Notes under the pieces: model-generated
What the model saw: only the letters and a program-made list of their open reading frames with translations
Databases searched by the model: none
Told to the model about the DNA's origin: nothing
Made by a program: the position numbers and the translations under genes
Shown here: in pieces, positions 1 through 9,100 of the stretch
How positions within the stretch are numbered: the stretch's first letter is position 1
Layout: each line of letters opens with the position of its first letter
DNA from: DATGLE01 sp035294325
GTDB taxonomy: Bacteria; Chloroflexota; Ktedonobacteria; Ktedonobacterales; Ktedonobacteraceae
Direction of reading: 5' to 3'
NCBI GenBank assembly: GCA_035294325.1
Contig: DATGLE010000245.1
Coordinates: 1 to 29,668 of the forward strand
DNA: 29,668 nt

Positions 1-1595
1 TGCCGCTCTTTGTAGACACGCAGCACTGGCTGGCGGAAACCGATCCATCGCGCGGCGTGCGTCTCCTGGCTCATCAGGTCGTGGCGCTCGCTGGCATGCC
101 CCATCGGCAGCACATAATCGGCGTACCAGGCCGTCTCGCTCCACGTTGGCGTCAGGGCCGCATGCAGCTCGACCTGCTGCTCGTTGGTAAGCATCTCGAT
201 CCAGGCCGTGCCATCGGGGTTCGTCCAGACGGGATTATAGACGCGTGTGAAATAGGCCGCGATCTTGCCGCGCCCCTCGCGCAGAAAATATGGCAGTAGA
301 ATGCTCATCTCGTAGGTCGCCAGCGGATATTCCGGCGGAAAGAGCAGTTCGTTCCAGACCTGCGAGGGGGTGGGCTTGAGGAATGGCGCGGGCACGAACT
401 TGTTCCAGCTATTGGGCGCCGTGCCGCCGGGGGTGCCGATGCTGCCGGTGAGCACCGAGAGGAACCAGAGCGCACGCGCGACCTGCCAGCCTCCCAGGTT
501 GCCGGCGCAGGCGGCGCGCCAGGTATGCGCGGCGAAGGCTGTTCCCGCCTGCCCGATCTGGCGCGCGATATCGACGATCACCCCCGCTGAAACTCCGCTC
601 TCCTGCTCGGCGAATTCGGGCGTGAATTGTGCATAGAGATCGATGAGCAGTGCGATGAAGCGCTCGAACGTCTGCGGTTCGGCGGGATGCTCGGCGGCCA
701 TGTACTCCTGCCAGTTCACCCAGCGCCGCATATATTCAGCGTTGTAGAGTTTTTCTTGCAGGATGATACGTGCCATCGCCAGCAGTACCGCCGCCTCCGA
801 GCCGGGCCAGGTTGGCAGCCAGTAGTCGGCCATGCTTGCGGTGTTAGAGAGGCGCGGATCCATCACGGCCAGCTTCGCGCCCTTCATCTTGCCCTCGATG
901 ATACGCTGGGCCTGAGGGTTGAAATAGTGGCCCGTCTCCAGGTGCGAGCTGATGAGCAGGATGAAGCGGGCATGGGCGTGATCGGGCGAGGGACGATCTA
1001 TGCCGCTCCAGATCTGGTAGCCGAAGCGCGCCGAGGAGGAGCAGACGTTGGTATGGCTGTTGTGCGCGTCCACGCCCCACGCGCCCAGCACGCGCTCCAT
1101 GTAGCCATCGTGCCCGGGCCGCCCGACGTGGTAGATTACCTCATCGCGCCGCCCTTCGACAATCGCAGCGCGGATCTTGCTGGCGAAGGTATCGAGCACT
1201 TCATCCCAGGTTGTGCGCTGCCACTTGCCCTCGCCGCGCTTGCCAACGCGTTTGAGCGGGTAGAGGATGCGCTCTGGATCGTTAACCTGGTTGATGGTGG
1301 CCGGGCCTTTGGCGCAGTTGCGCCCGCGACTGCCGGGATGGTAAGGGTTGCCCTCGAACTTTTTGACGCGCCCGGTCTCTTTATCGACATAAGCGAGCAG
1401 GCCGCAGGCGGCCTCGCAGTTGAAGCAAATAGTGGGGATGATTTCATAGTGGCGCTCGACCTTGCGCGGCCAGGCTTTGGCGTCATATTCCATCCAGTCG
1501 TGCCAGCGCTCCGGCGGCGGGCACGAGGCAAGGTCGCGCACTGTCATTGGTTCGCCGCTCGGTGCGATATGCTGCCGCAAGGGTATTTCGGTCAC
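1..1595 (-). CDS. Molybdopterin oxidoreductase (CISM/DMSO reductase family) catalytic subunit, 3' end beyond window
   Basis: This is the N-terminal ~530 residues of a molybdenum-bis-MGD oxidoreductase; the reading frame is open to the left edge, so the C-terminus is missing. An N-terminal 4Fe-4S motif is visible at about C57-x2-C60-x3-C64 with a fourth Cys near 94 (ICFNCEAAC ... RGRNCAKGP), followed by the family segment TINQVNDPERILYPLKRVG. A Cys near residue 185 (HTNVCSSSARFG) is the probable protein ligand to Mo, as in formate dehydrogenase or periplasmic nitrate reductase types. The downstream stretch LAVMDPRLSNTASMADYWLP also fits the family. The GTG at 1595 is preferred because AGGGAGG lies 5 nt upstream; the ATGs at 1613 and 1616 have no good ribosome site. 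No twin-arginine signal is visible, so a cytoplasmic or partner-borne location is inferred. The substrate cannot be assigned from this fragment. Confidence 0.9.
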   Translation of the reverse strand, partial: MTEIPLRQHIAPSGEPMTVRDLASCPPPERWHDWMEYDAKAWPRKVERHYEIIPTICFNCEAACGLLAYVDKETGRVKKFEGNPYHPGSRGRNCAKGPATINQVNDPERILYPLKRVGKRGEGKWQRTTWDEVLDTFASKIRAAIVEGRRDEVIYHVGRPGHDGYMERVLGAWGVDAHNSHTNVCSSSARFGYQIWSGIDRPSPDHAHARFILLISSHLETGHYFNPQAQRIIEGKMKGAKLAVMDPRLSNTASMADYWLPTWPGSEAAVLLAMARIILQEKLYNAEYMRRWVNWQEYMAAEHPAEPQTFERFIALLIDLYAQFTPEFAEQESGVSAGVIVDIARQIGQAGTAFAAHTWRAACAGNLGGWQVARALWFLSVLTGSIGTPGGTAPNSWNKFVPAPFLKPTPSQVWNELLFPPEYPLATYEMSILLPYFLREGRGKIAAYFTRVYNPVWTNPDGTAWIEMLTNEQQVELHAALTPTWSETAWYADYVLPMGHASERHDLMSQETHAARWIGFRQPVLRVYKER

Positions 1596-1916
1596 GGTTG
1601 CCTCCCTGAGCATCATAGCTCGACATACGTGGGGACGATGCATTCTCATAACTATTATCGCACCGGGGACAATGGTATGTGTAGGGGACCGTTCCCATAA
1701 CACCTCCAGAGAATGTGTGCATCTTTCTGCTCTACCGGCTTACTCCTTTGGGCTGAAAGGCTTCTCCCATCTTATTGATTCTCCTCGTATGGCTCTCAGC
1801 GGTGTTTGCTCGCGCCTGCGGCGCTCGTAGCATGGATAATGTAGTGCGGGATTTGCGCGAAGCGCAAATCCCGCACTACATTATCCATGCCTTGCGCGGC
1901 TCCGCCGCGCGAAGGC
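1596..1916. other. Intergenic region upstream of the oxidoreductase, with structured leader
   Basis: About 320 bases lie between the 3' end of pyrD and the oxidoreductase start. The half nearest pyrD holds a long perfect hairpin and a GC-rich imperfect hairpin (1891-1914). The rest (about 1617-1800, minus sense) is AG-rich with small hairpins, for example CCTTT/AAAGG around 1752-1767. I see no convincing -35/-10 pair. A short overlapping minus-strand ORF (ATG at 1698) is discussed under findings. Confidence 0.5.
1830..1890. repeat. Long perfect palindrome (29-bp arms, 3-nt loop)
   Basis: Arms 1830-1858 and 1862-1890 are exact reverse complements around the loop GAA. The palindrome sits just 3' of pyrD and is immediately preceded on the plus strand by GCGCCTGCGGCGC (1812-1824). 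It may end pyr transcripts, but there is no T-run, and the arms are longer than a typical intrinsic terminator. It is one of several similar intergenic palindromes in this window. Confidence 0.9.
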
Positions 1917-2963
1917 TCAATAGGAGAGGGCGGAATTGATCCGCCTGATGAGTGCAGGTCCTTCGTAGATAAAACCGGTATAGATTTGAATTAAGCTCGC
2001 GCCTGCATCAAACATCCGTTTCGCATCTTCGGTCCCGAAGATGCCGCCAACGCCGACAACCGGTATTTTGCCATCCAGCTTCCTGCAAATGTATTGCACA
2101 ATCGAGAGTGAGCGCGGGTAAATCGGCCGGCCACTGAGTCCCCCGCTTTCTGTCGTCTTCTCGCGCAATCCTTCGCGTGAAAGCGTTGTGTTGGTGGCAA
2201 TAATGCCAGCAACGTGACGATCAAGACATATCTCGATGACATCATCTATCTGGCCTTGCGTGAGATCAGGCGCTATTTTCACCAGCACTGGTTTAGCCGC
2301 ATTGCTGCCGCATCGTCTGGCGAGAACTTCGGATTCCCGAACCGCTGCTTGCAATAATTGATCCAGTGGTTCTTTGTCCTGGAGTTTGCGCAGCCCTGGC
2401 GTGTTGGGAGAACTGACATTGACGGTGAAGAAGTCGGCGAAGTCGTACAACTTGCGCAGTGAATAGAGATAATCTTCAATCGCCTCCTCCTGAGGCGTGA
2501 TCTTTGACTTCCCTATGCTCCACCCAACCGGAATAGCAGGCCGGGCGCGTCCTGAGAGCCTGGCGTGGATAGCATCGACCCCATCGTTTGGGAAGCCCAT
2601 GCGGTTGATCAGGGCATCCTCTTCTGACAAACGGATAATACGCGGCCTCTCATTGCCCGCCTGTGCGCAGCGTGTCACAGTACCGGCCTCAAGAAAACCA
2701 AAGCCGAGCGCGGCTAACGCTGGAAGTGCCAGGCCATTTTTATCAAAGCCACCGGCAAGCCCCACTGGATTAGGAAAATGCAGGCCAAAGACAGTTCGTT
2801 CCAGTGCGCGCGCTTTGTAGCCATTAGCCGTCTCAATGATTTTGAGCAATATCTGGTGCCTGGAGGCAAATGCCAGCCAGTTCATAACCCAATGATGTGC
2901 AACCTCTGGATCACTGGCAGACAGGCTAAAGAGTGCAGGACGAACGATGGATTTAAACAGCAC
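1917..2963 (-). CDS. pyrD: Dihydroorotate dehydrogenase, quinone-dependent (class 2)
   Basis: This enzyme oxidises dihydroorotate to orotate with FMN and passes electrons to membrane quinone. At 348 residues it has the class 2 length. It carries the N-terminal amphipathic region (about 1-40) that associates with the membrane, FMN-site segments (GLAGGFDKNG, LEAGTVTRCAQAGN) and NRMGFPNDG. The class 2 catalytic serine lies in VNVSSPNTPGLR (Ser184/185), replacing the Cys of class 1 enzymes. TNTT and the C-terminal phosphate-binding GVGGI and IYTGFIYEGP are present. The start is GTG at 2963, overlapping the end of pyrF by 11 nt with GAGGT upstream, so translation is probably coupled to pyrF. It is the last gene of the pyr locus. 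Confidence 0.97.
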   Translation of the reverse strand: MLFKSIVRPALFSLSASDPEVAHHWVMNWLAFASRHQILLKIIETANGYKARALERTVFGLHFPNPVGLAGGFDKNGLALPALAALGFGFLEAGTVTRCAQAGNERPRIIRLSEEDALINRMGFPNDGVDAIHARLSGRARPAIPVGWSIGKSKITPQEEAIEDYLYSLRKLYDFADFFTVNVSSPNTPGLRKLQDKEPLDQLLQAAVRESEVLARRCGSNAAKPVLVKIAPDLTQGQIDDVIEICLDRHVAGIIATNTTLSREGLREKTTESGGLSGRPIYPRSLSIVQYICRKLDGKIPVVGVGGIFGTEDAKRMFDAGASLIQIYTGFIYEGPALIRRINSALSY

Positions 2964-3795
2964 CTTTCAATCTTACCTCGTTGATGCGATCACGGAGCGC
3001 GCGCGCCTGCTCCTGAGCAGCAGCGGCGTAGCGGTGATCGCTGGCGGCGTAGATGATGGAACGAGAGGCGGCGATGATGGCGCGTTCTCCACGCGCATCG
3101 ACGCCCGCCGAAACCGCTGCCTGTAGATCCCCGCCCTGCGCGCCAATGCCGGGGATGAGTATAGGCAGATCGGGGCACATGGCGCGCAGCGTGCGCAGCT
3201 CCTGCGCGTAGGTCGCACCGGCGACCAGGCCGCAGTTCCCTGCCTCGTTCCAGCTCTGGACGCGCTGTGCCACTACCTCATACAGTGGTCGCACCTGCCC
3301 ATGCTCGTCCTGTACGCGTAGATCCTGGAAGTCGCGCGCTCCAGGATTGGAAGTGCGACAGAGCAGTAATATGCCCCTGTCGCGATAGGCCAGGAAAGGG
3401 GCCACGCTGTCGTAGCCGAGGTAGGGATTGACGGTAGCGGCATCGCAGCCATAGACATCGAAGATCGCGGCGGCGTAGTGTCGCGATGTGCTGCCAATAT
3501 CGCCGCGCTTGGCATCGGCGATCACTGGAATATGCTCCGGTATTTCTCGCACTATCTCCTGCAAGGCTTGCAGGCCGCGCGGTCCCAGCGCCTCAAAAAA
3601 GGCCAGGTTCGGCTTGTAGGCGCAAACGTATGGAGCGGTTGCCTCGATAATCGCAAGGCAGAAACTCACAATCCCTGCTTCAACTGGATCGTCCTGCAAT
3701 ACTGCGGGCAGGCGGCCAGGCTCCGGATCCAGTCCCACACAAAGCAGGCTGTTGTTCCGGCGCGAGGCGGCCAGCAATTTTTCTGTAAAATTCAT
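2953..3795 (-). CDS. pyrF: Orotidine-5'-phosphate decarboxylase, type 2
   Basis: This enzyme decarboxylates OMP to UMP, the last step of the pathway. Its 280-residue length and LCVGLDPEPGRLP near the N-terminus identify the longer type 2 family rather than the ~230-residue E. coli type. The catalytic Asp/Lys cluster is ADAKRGDIG (Lys96 with flanking Asp residues). The segment ATVNPYLGYDS and the phosphate-binding loop LIPGIGAQGGD are also present, with ASRSIIYA near the C-terminus. The ATG at 3795 follows AGAAGGAAAAT. It is separated from pyrE by 216 bp containing a 32-bp perfect palindrome, so pyrF-pyrD may be expressed at a lower level than the upstream genes or as a separate unit. Confidence 0.97.
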   Translation of the reverse strand: MNFTEKLLAASRRNNSLLCVGLDPEPGRLPAVLQDDPVEAGIVSFCLAIIEATAPYVCAYKPNLAFFEALGPRGLQALQEIVREIPEHIPVIADAKRGDIGSTSRHYAAAIFDVYGCDAATVNPYLGYDSVAPFLAYRDRGILLLCRTSNPGARDFQDLRVQDEHGQVRPLYEVVAQRVQSWNEAGNCGLVAGATYAQELRTLRAMCPDLPILIPGIGAQGGDLQAAVSAGVDARGERAIIAASRSIIYAASDHRYAAAAQEQARALRDRINEVRLKGAV

Positions 3796-3848
3796 ATTTT
3801 CCTTCTATTCTATCATCCGTTACTACAACACATGCTCGCGCCTGCTTC

Positions 3849-3919
3849 GCTTGTCTTATGTATCTTTATGTGCAGCAGGCCCTTCGCGCCTGCTGCACAT
3901 AAAGATACATAAGACAAGC
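3849..3919. repeat. Long perfect palindrome (32-bp arms, 7-nt loop) between pyrE and pyrF
   Basis: Arms 3849-3880 and 3888-3919 are perfectly complementary with loop CCTTCGC. The plus-strand flank TGCTCGCGCCTGC (3833-3845) is identical to the flank of the palindrome near 1830. No T-run follows in the minus direction. It could reduce read-through into pyrF-pyrD or stabilise mRNA 3' ends. Confidence 0.9.
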
Positions 3920-4011
3920 CGGATCAGCAATCGTCCCATTGCTCATATAGACGGCGTTGCACACATCAAAAATACCTCCCTGTGCGACGGAGCCGCGTGA
4001 ATGCCCTTCGC

Positions 4012-4659
4012 TTATTCGCTTCCCCGAAGTTGCGCGAGGAATGCGCGGCCCTTGCCCAGTTCGGTGTTGATGGGCACCTGCTGGCGGCAGAAAGGGCACG
4101 CGTCAGCGGCAAAGGTCTCAAGCGTTATGGTGACAAGTGTGTGAATAGGGACATCGCCCACGTCGGCGGGCTGCACATTGCCACGGTTGCAGAGCGCGCT
4201 CAGGCCGAGCACGCTGCCACCGTGCGCGCGCACTGCTGCGATTACCTGGCGCGCGGATCCTCCCGTGGTAAGCACATCCTCGACTACCAGCACGTTTTTC
4301 CCGGCCAGATAGCGGTCATAGCCGCGATGGAAGACGAACCTTTTCTGAGGGCCATCGTCCTCTTTCTCCGCGTAGACCGCCAGTGTCTCGCCGGATGAAC
4401 GCCGCAGGTTGAGGTAGTGCGCAACCCACTGCGAGAGCACGATGCCGCCGAGCACGGGACCAACCACTACATCGATTTCGTCGGCGTGATAGGGGCGCGC
4501 CATCCTCTCGCAGAGCGCCGAGATGGTCTCGGTGTGCAGGTAGAGCGCATCCTTATTGATATAGACCGAGCTATGCCGGCCAGAACTATACACGAAATGA
4601 CTGTCGCTGATGATCGCACCGGCCTCGGCGAAGATCCGCATCAGCGCGGGATCGTTCAT
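4012..4659 (-). CDS. pyrE: Orotate phosphoribosyltransferase
   Basis: This enzyme converts orotate and PRPP to OMP. The protein is 215 residues, normal for the family. The PRPP-binding signature VLVVEDVLTTGGSA lies at about 123-136, with the upstream flexible-loop region (YAEKEDDGPQKRF) and the substrate-proximal FVYSSGRHSSVYINKD. A C-terminal Cys pair CPFC (C188/C191) is followed by a segment ending in TELGKGR; it could bind a metal but this is not established. The start ATG at 4659 follows AAAGGAGC. A 144-bp repeat-bearing gap separates it from pyrC. Confidence 0.96.
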   Translation of the reverse strand: MNDPALMRIFAEAGAIISDSHFVYSSGRHSSVYINKDALYLHTETISALCERMARPYHADEIDVVVGPVLGGIVLSQWVAHYLNLRRSSGETLAVYAEKEDDGPQKRFVFHRGYDRYLAGKNVLVVEDVLTTGGSARQVIAAVRAHGGSVLGLSALCNRGNVQPADVGDVPIHTLVTITLETFAADACPFCRQQVPINTELGKGRAFLAQLRGSE

Positions 4660-4684
4660 AATTTATTGCTCCTTTCGAGGTCTG

Positions 4685-4790
4685 AGATCATTCGCCGCGC
4701 TCAGGATGACAATCTGGCGCGCGGGATGAGACGGACTCGCTGCCGCCTCGCGCAGCGAGATCCTTCGCCGCGCTCAGGATGACATGGGGC
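4685..4790. repeat. Two copies of an interspersed TCATCCTGAGC-type repeat
   Basis: In the minus orientation, TCATCCTGAGCGCGGCGAA occurs twice (about 4691-4710 and 4764-4784), each followed by GGATCT or TGATCT. Related copies lie near 16725, 18890-18935 and 26530. This is an intergenic dispersed repeat between pyrC and pyrE; no gene is seen here. Confidence 0.75.
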
Positions 4791-4803
4791 AGCACTGAAT
4801 CGT

Positions 4804-6150
4804 TCATGTTTTGATGCGCTGGCCTCGGGGTTCGCCGATGACCTTTCCCTCGCGATATACCAGGTTGCCGCGCAAAAACGTCGCCACCGGCCTGCCCAGC
4901 AGCTCCATGCCCTCGTAGACCGACCAGCGATTCTTCGTGAAGAGATCGTCTCGCTGCACCTTCCAGGGCCGTGTCGTATCCACCACCACGATGTCGGCAT
5001 CCTTCCCCACGACCAGCCCGCCCTTTTGCGCGAAGCCGAAGATGCGCGCGATATTCTGCGATGTCACCTGCGCGATGCGCAGCAGCCCCTCTTCAAGCGT
5101 TTGCTCGCCGAAGCGCCTGATCCAGCTGGTAATCAGGACAGGGACCGCCTCCTGCATACCCGGCAGCCCGGAAGCCATCTCCCACACCCCCCTGCGCTTC
5201 TCCGCAAGCGTGTGCGGGGCGTGGTCGGTTGCGACGGTATCGATCTTGCCAGCGCGCAGCAGTTGCCAGAGCTGCTCCTGAGCATCGGGGCCGCGCAGAG
5301 CGGGCGCTATATTAATCAGGTTGCCATAGCGCGCGTAATCGGCGCTGCTGAAGGCCAGGTGTACCGTCGTCACTTCGCCGTAGACCTCAACGCCGATCCT
5401 GCGGCCAAACTCTATCGCCGCGAACTGCTCCGGCGCCGATTGATGCAGCAGGTAGAGCTTCACGCCGAACTGCTTCGCCAGCGCGATCATCTCCAGCGTC
5501 GAGGTCAGCACCACCGCGAGATTGCGCGCCTCGCTCCAGGCCGCCGGGTCGTCTCTGCGCAGCACGTCGCGATATTGATGCGTAAAGTAGTCGATCAATT
5601 CCTGATTTTCCGCGTGGACGAGGGCCATGATGCCGCGCTGGCTGAGAATTTCAAAGATGCGCGCCTGGTCGCTAAGATGTGGGATCGTCGTCAGCGCCGT
5701 CGCGTGGCCGGCGGCGAAGATCTTCACGCCCGCAATCTTGCTTTTATCGATGATTTTTAGTTCGTCGATATCATCGCGCGCCACGCCCATATTGATCGCG
5801 AAATCGCAGTACGCTCTGCCGCTATACCTGCCTATCTGCTCCTCCAGCCGCTCAGCGGTGGTCGTTGGCGGCTTCGTGTTGGGCATGTCCAGGATCGTTG
5901 TGTAGCCCCCGGCGAGGGCGGCGCGCGTGCCATGCGGAATATCTTCTTTATACTCCAGGCCAGGCTCGCGCATATGCCCATGCACCTCGATCAGTCCTGG
6001 CAGCAGATAGCGGCCGCGAAAGTCGAAGGTCTGCTCCGCCTCACCCGCCAGACCCTCTTCTATGCGCTCGATTGTGCCGTTCGCGACATAGATTATCCCC
6101 GGCATGATGCGATCAGGCAGCACGATATTCCCCATCAGCGCGATAGACAT
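4804..6150 (-). CDS. pyrC: Dihydroorotase (type I, metal-dependent amidohydrolase)
   Basis: This enzyme cyclises carbamoyl-aspartate to dihydroorotate. The protein is 448 residues, in the type I/allantoinase-like amidohydrolase range. Metal-binding and catalytic motifs are visible: EVHGHMREPG (His57, His59), a candidate carbamylated lysine in AGVKIF (Lys143), LVHAEN, LLHQSAPE, and the catalytic Asp in ATDHAPH. The substrate-loop segment MPNTKPPTTT is present. The acidic residue before HGH is Glu rather than the common Asp. Because related hydantoinases and allantoinases share the fold, the assignment also leans on the pyr context: it begins 38 bp after carB. The ATG at 6150 follows AAGGAG. 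Confidence 0.94.
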   Translation of the reverse strand: MSIALMGNIVLPDRIMPGIIYVANGTIERIEEGLAGEAEQTFDFRGRYLLPGLIEVHGHMREPGLEYKEDIPHGTRAALAGGYTTILDMPNTKPPTTTAERLEEQIGRYSGRAYCDFAINMGVARDDIDELKIIDKSKIAGVKIFAAGHATALTTIPHLSDQARIFEILSQRGIMALVHAENQELIDYFTHQYRDVLRRDDPAAWSEARNLAVVLTSTLEMIALAKQFGVKLYLLHQSAPEQFAAIEFGRRIGVEVYGEVTTVHLAFSSADYARYGNLINIAPALRGPDAQEQLWQLLRAGKIDTVATDHAPHTLAEKRRGVWEMASGLPGMQEAVPVLITSWIRRFGEQTLEEGLLRIAQVTSQNIARIFGFAQKGGLVVGKDADIVVVDTTRPWKVQRDDLFTKNRWSVYEGMELLGRPVATFLRGNLVYREGKVIGEPRGQRIKT

Positions 6151-6188
6151 GCTTCGGCACTCCTTCTTTTCTCACCATCAATATAGCG

Positions 6189-9100
6189 TTAACAATATTC
6201 ATTCCACGACTTGATGGGGATTGTCGCGAGATCCTTCTGAGCGAGCGCGCGCGCGAAGAGCCGTGCCTGCTTGATCTTGGTGAACAGCGGAATATTGTAA
6301 TCGATGGCGCCGCGCCGCATGGCATAGCTATCATCGACCTCCTGCCGGTCATGTACATCCACAACGTTGATCGCCAGGTCGACCTTATGCTCGCGGAAGC
6401 AGTCAAGCACGTTTGGCGCTTTGCGCTCATGGATCTTGTAAAGCATGGTTGTCTCGATACCGTGCTCGCGCAAAAAGGCCGAAGTTTTCTCCGTGGCATA
6501 GAGCGGGAGGCCCAGCGTGCTCAGGAGTCGCGCGCTCTCCAGAAACTTCGCCTTTTTGTCGCCGCCGCCCAGGCTGATAAAGATGCCCTTTGCGGGGATC
6601 TTGCCGCCTGTCGCCAGGATCGCTTTGATGTATGCCTCCTCGATATCCTCGCCGAAGCAAGCTACCTCGCCCGTTGACGCCATCTCTACGCGCAGCAGCG
6701 GATCAGCTCCCGTCAGCCGCGCGAACGAGAACTGAGGCGCCTTGACCGCCGTAAAGGTAAGCGCTGGCATGCGGACGACGGGGATCTCTTCGCGGAAGAG
6801 CGCATCGACAAAAAGTTCGATAAAGTTGACGCCTGTCACTTTCGAGATGAACGGGAAGGTACGTGAGGCGCGCAGGTTGGTCTCGATCACGTAGACCTCG
6901 TTATCTTGCGCCAGGAATTGTATATTGAACGGCCCGGTGATCTCCAGCGCTCGCGCGATGGCTCGTCCGACTTCCTCTATGCGGCGCTGCGTCCGCTCGT
7001 TGATGGTCTGCGGTGGCAGCACGATGGTCGCGTCGCCTGAATGCACGCCGGCGTTCTCGATATGCTCCGAGATGATGAACGCCTTGATCTCGCCACGCTG
7101 TGCCACGGCATCCATCTCGATCTCGCGCACCTTCTGCATAAATTTCGAGACGGTGACGGGATATTCCGGGGAGACCGCCGCCGCTTCCCTGACGTACTGC
7201 TCCAGGTCCTCCTGCGTGTAGCAGACGTTCATGGCGCTGCCGGAGAGTACGTAGGAGGGCCGCACCAGCACCGGATAGCCGACGCGCTGCGCGAAGCGCG
7301 TCAGCCCCTCAAGATCGACGAAGGTGTCCCAGGCCGGCTGGCGGATAGCGAGCCGATCGAGCAGTGCCGAAAACTTGCTGCGATCCTCTGCGCGGTCAAT
7401 GTTGGCCGCGTCGGTGCCCAGAAGCCGGAAACCGTAGCGCTGCAAGGCTTTCGCGCGGTTGTTGGGCGTCTGACCGCCGACGGAGACGATCACGCCATCG
7501 GGCGACTCGAACTCGCAGATATCGGCGATGCGTTCGAAGGTCAACTCTTCGAAGTAGAGCCGGTTTGAGGTATCGTAGTCCGTCGAGACCGTTTCGGGAT
7601 TGCAGTTGATGACGATAGAGCGTTTGTTGTAGCGCTTGAGCGCCTCGACAGTGCTGACGCAGGTCCAGTCGAACTCGACAGAGGAGCCGATGCGATAGGG
7701 GCCGGAGCCAAGTACCACCACGCTGTCCTTGCCCAGCGGCGCAACATCGTTGTGCTGCGCGTTGTAGGTCGTGTAGAGATAGTTGGTATCCGAGGGGAAC
7801 TCGCCAGCCAGCGTGTCGATCTGGAAGATGTAAGGTGTGATGCCAAGCTGCTTGCGCAGCGCCCGAATCTCCTGCGCCTCTCTGCCGGTCAGTGCGGCGA
7901 TGCGCTCATCCGAGATGCCGAGTTGTTTCAACCGCAAGAGTTGCGGTGGCGCGAGTTCCAGTCCGGCCTCTAGCTCCTGCTCCGCCTCCACGATATGCTT
8001 GATGCGATAGAGAAACCAGGGATCGATGCCGGTCATCTCTGTAATCTCTTCAACTGGTATGCCATGCCGCATAGCTATTGCCAGTGCGAACATACGTTTG
8101 GGCGTGGGCCTGCGCAGGTACCTGATGATATTCTCGCGCGCGGTCTCGTCGCCGGAAAAAGCTTTCTCGGAGGTTACGCCCTCAAAGTCGAGGTCGAGCA
8201 TGCGGATCGCCTTCTGGAAGGCTTCCTCAAAGGTGCGGCCAATACCCATCACCTCGCCCACGGATTTCATGCCCGTGCCGATGGTCTCATCCACGCCCTT
8301 GAATTTCTCCAGGTCCCAGCGCGGTATTTTCACCACCAGATAATCCAGGCTCGGCTCAAAGCACGCCTGCGTGACGCCCGTGACGCGGTTGGTGAGATCG
8401 GTGAGCGCGTAGCCAAGCGCCAGTTTGGCCGCGACGTATGCCAGCGGGTAGCCGGTGGCCTTGCTTGCCAGCGCGGAACTGCGCGAGAGGCGTGCGTTGA
8501 CCTCAATGACATAGTAGGCCGAAGTTCTGGGATTGAGCGCGAACTGTACGTTGCACTCGCCGACGATATCGAGGCTCCTGACAATCTTGATCGCGGCGGC
8601 GCGCAGCGTGTGGTATTCGTAGTTTGTGAGCGTCTGGCTCGGTGCCAGCACGATAGATTCGCCGGTATGAATACCCAGCGGATCCATGTTCTCCATGTTA
8701 CAGACAGTGATGCAGTTGTCGTAGCTATCGCGCACCACCTCGTATTCCACTTCTTTGTAGTGGTGCAGGTATTGCTCGATGAGCACCTGGGGAGCGAAGG
8801 CCAGCGCGCCGCTCACGATGCGTTCCAGATGGGCAGGATCTTGCGCGATGCCCGACCCCTGGCCGCCGAGTGCGAAGCCGGCACGCACCATCACCGGAAA
8901 GCCGATCTCCTCGCCGATGCGCAGCGCCTCTTCGAGCGTCTCGGCGCTCCTGCTCTGCGGCGTGGGAATGTCGATGCTGTGCAGGTGCTGCGCGAACTCC
9001 TGGCGGTCTTCGGTCAGGATGATTGCCGAGATAGGTGTGCCCAGGATACGCACATTGTAGCGCTCCAGCGCGCCGTTACGAAACAGATCGATGCCGCAGT

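Noticed and set aside
627..1700. Long plus-strand open frame opposite the oxidoreductase gene
   Set aside because: It is a shadow of the minus-strand gene, whose translation shows clear Fe-S and molybdopterin motifs; the plus frame shows none.
1740..1800. GCCCAAAGGAGTAAGCC in the oxidoreductase leader, faintly like a glycine riboswitch core
   Set aside because: The rest of the aptamer consensus is not present, and the downstream gene does not fit.
3866..4099. Minus-strand frame of 77 codons through the pyrE-pyrF gap
   Set aside because: It starts inside pyrE and ends in the loop side of the long palindrome; no protein features are visible.
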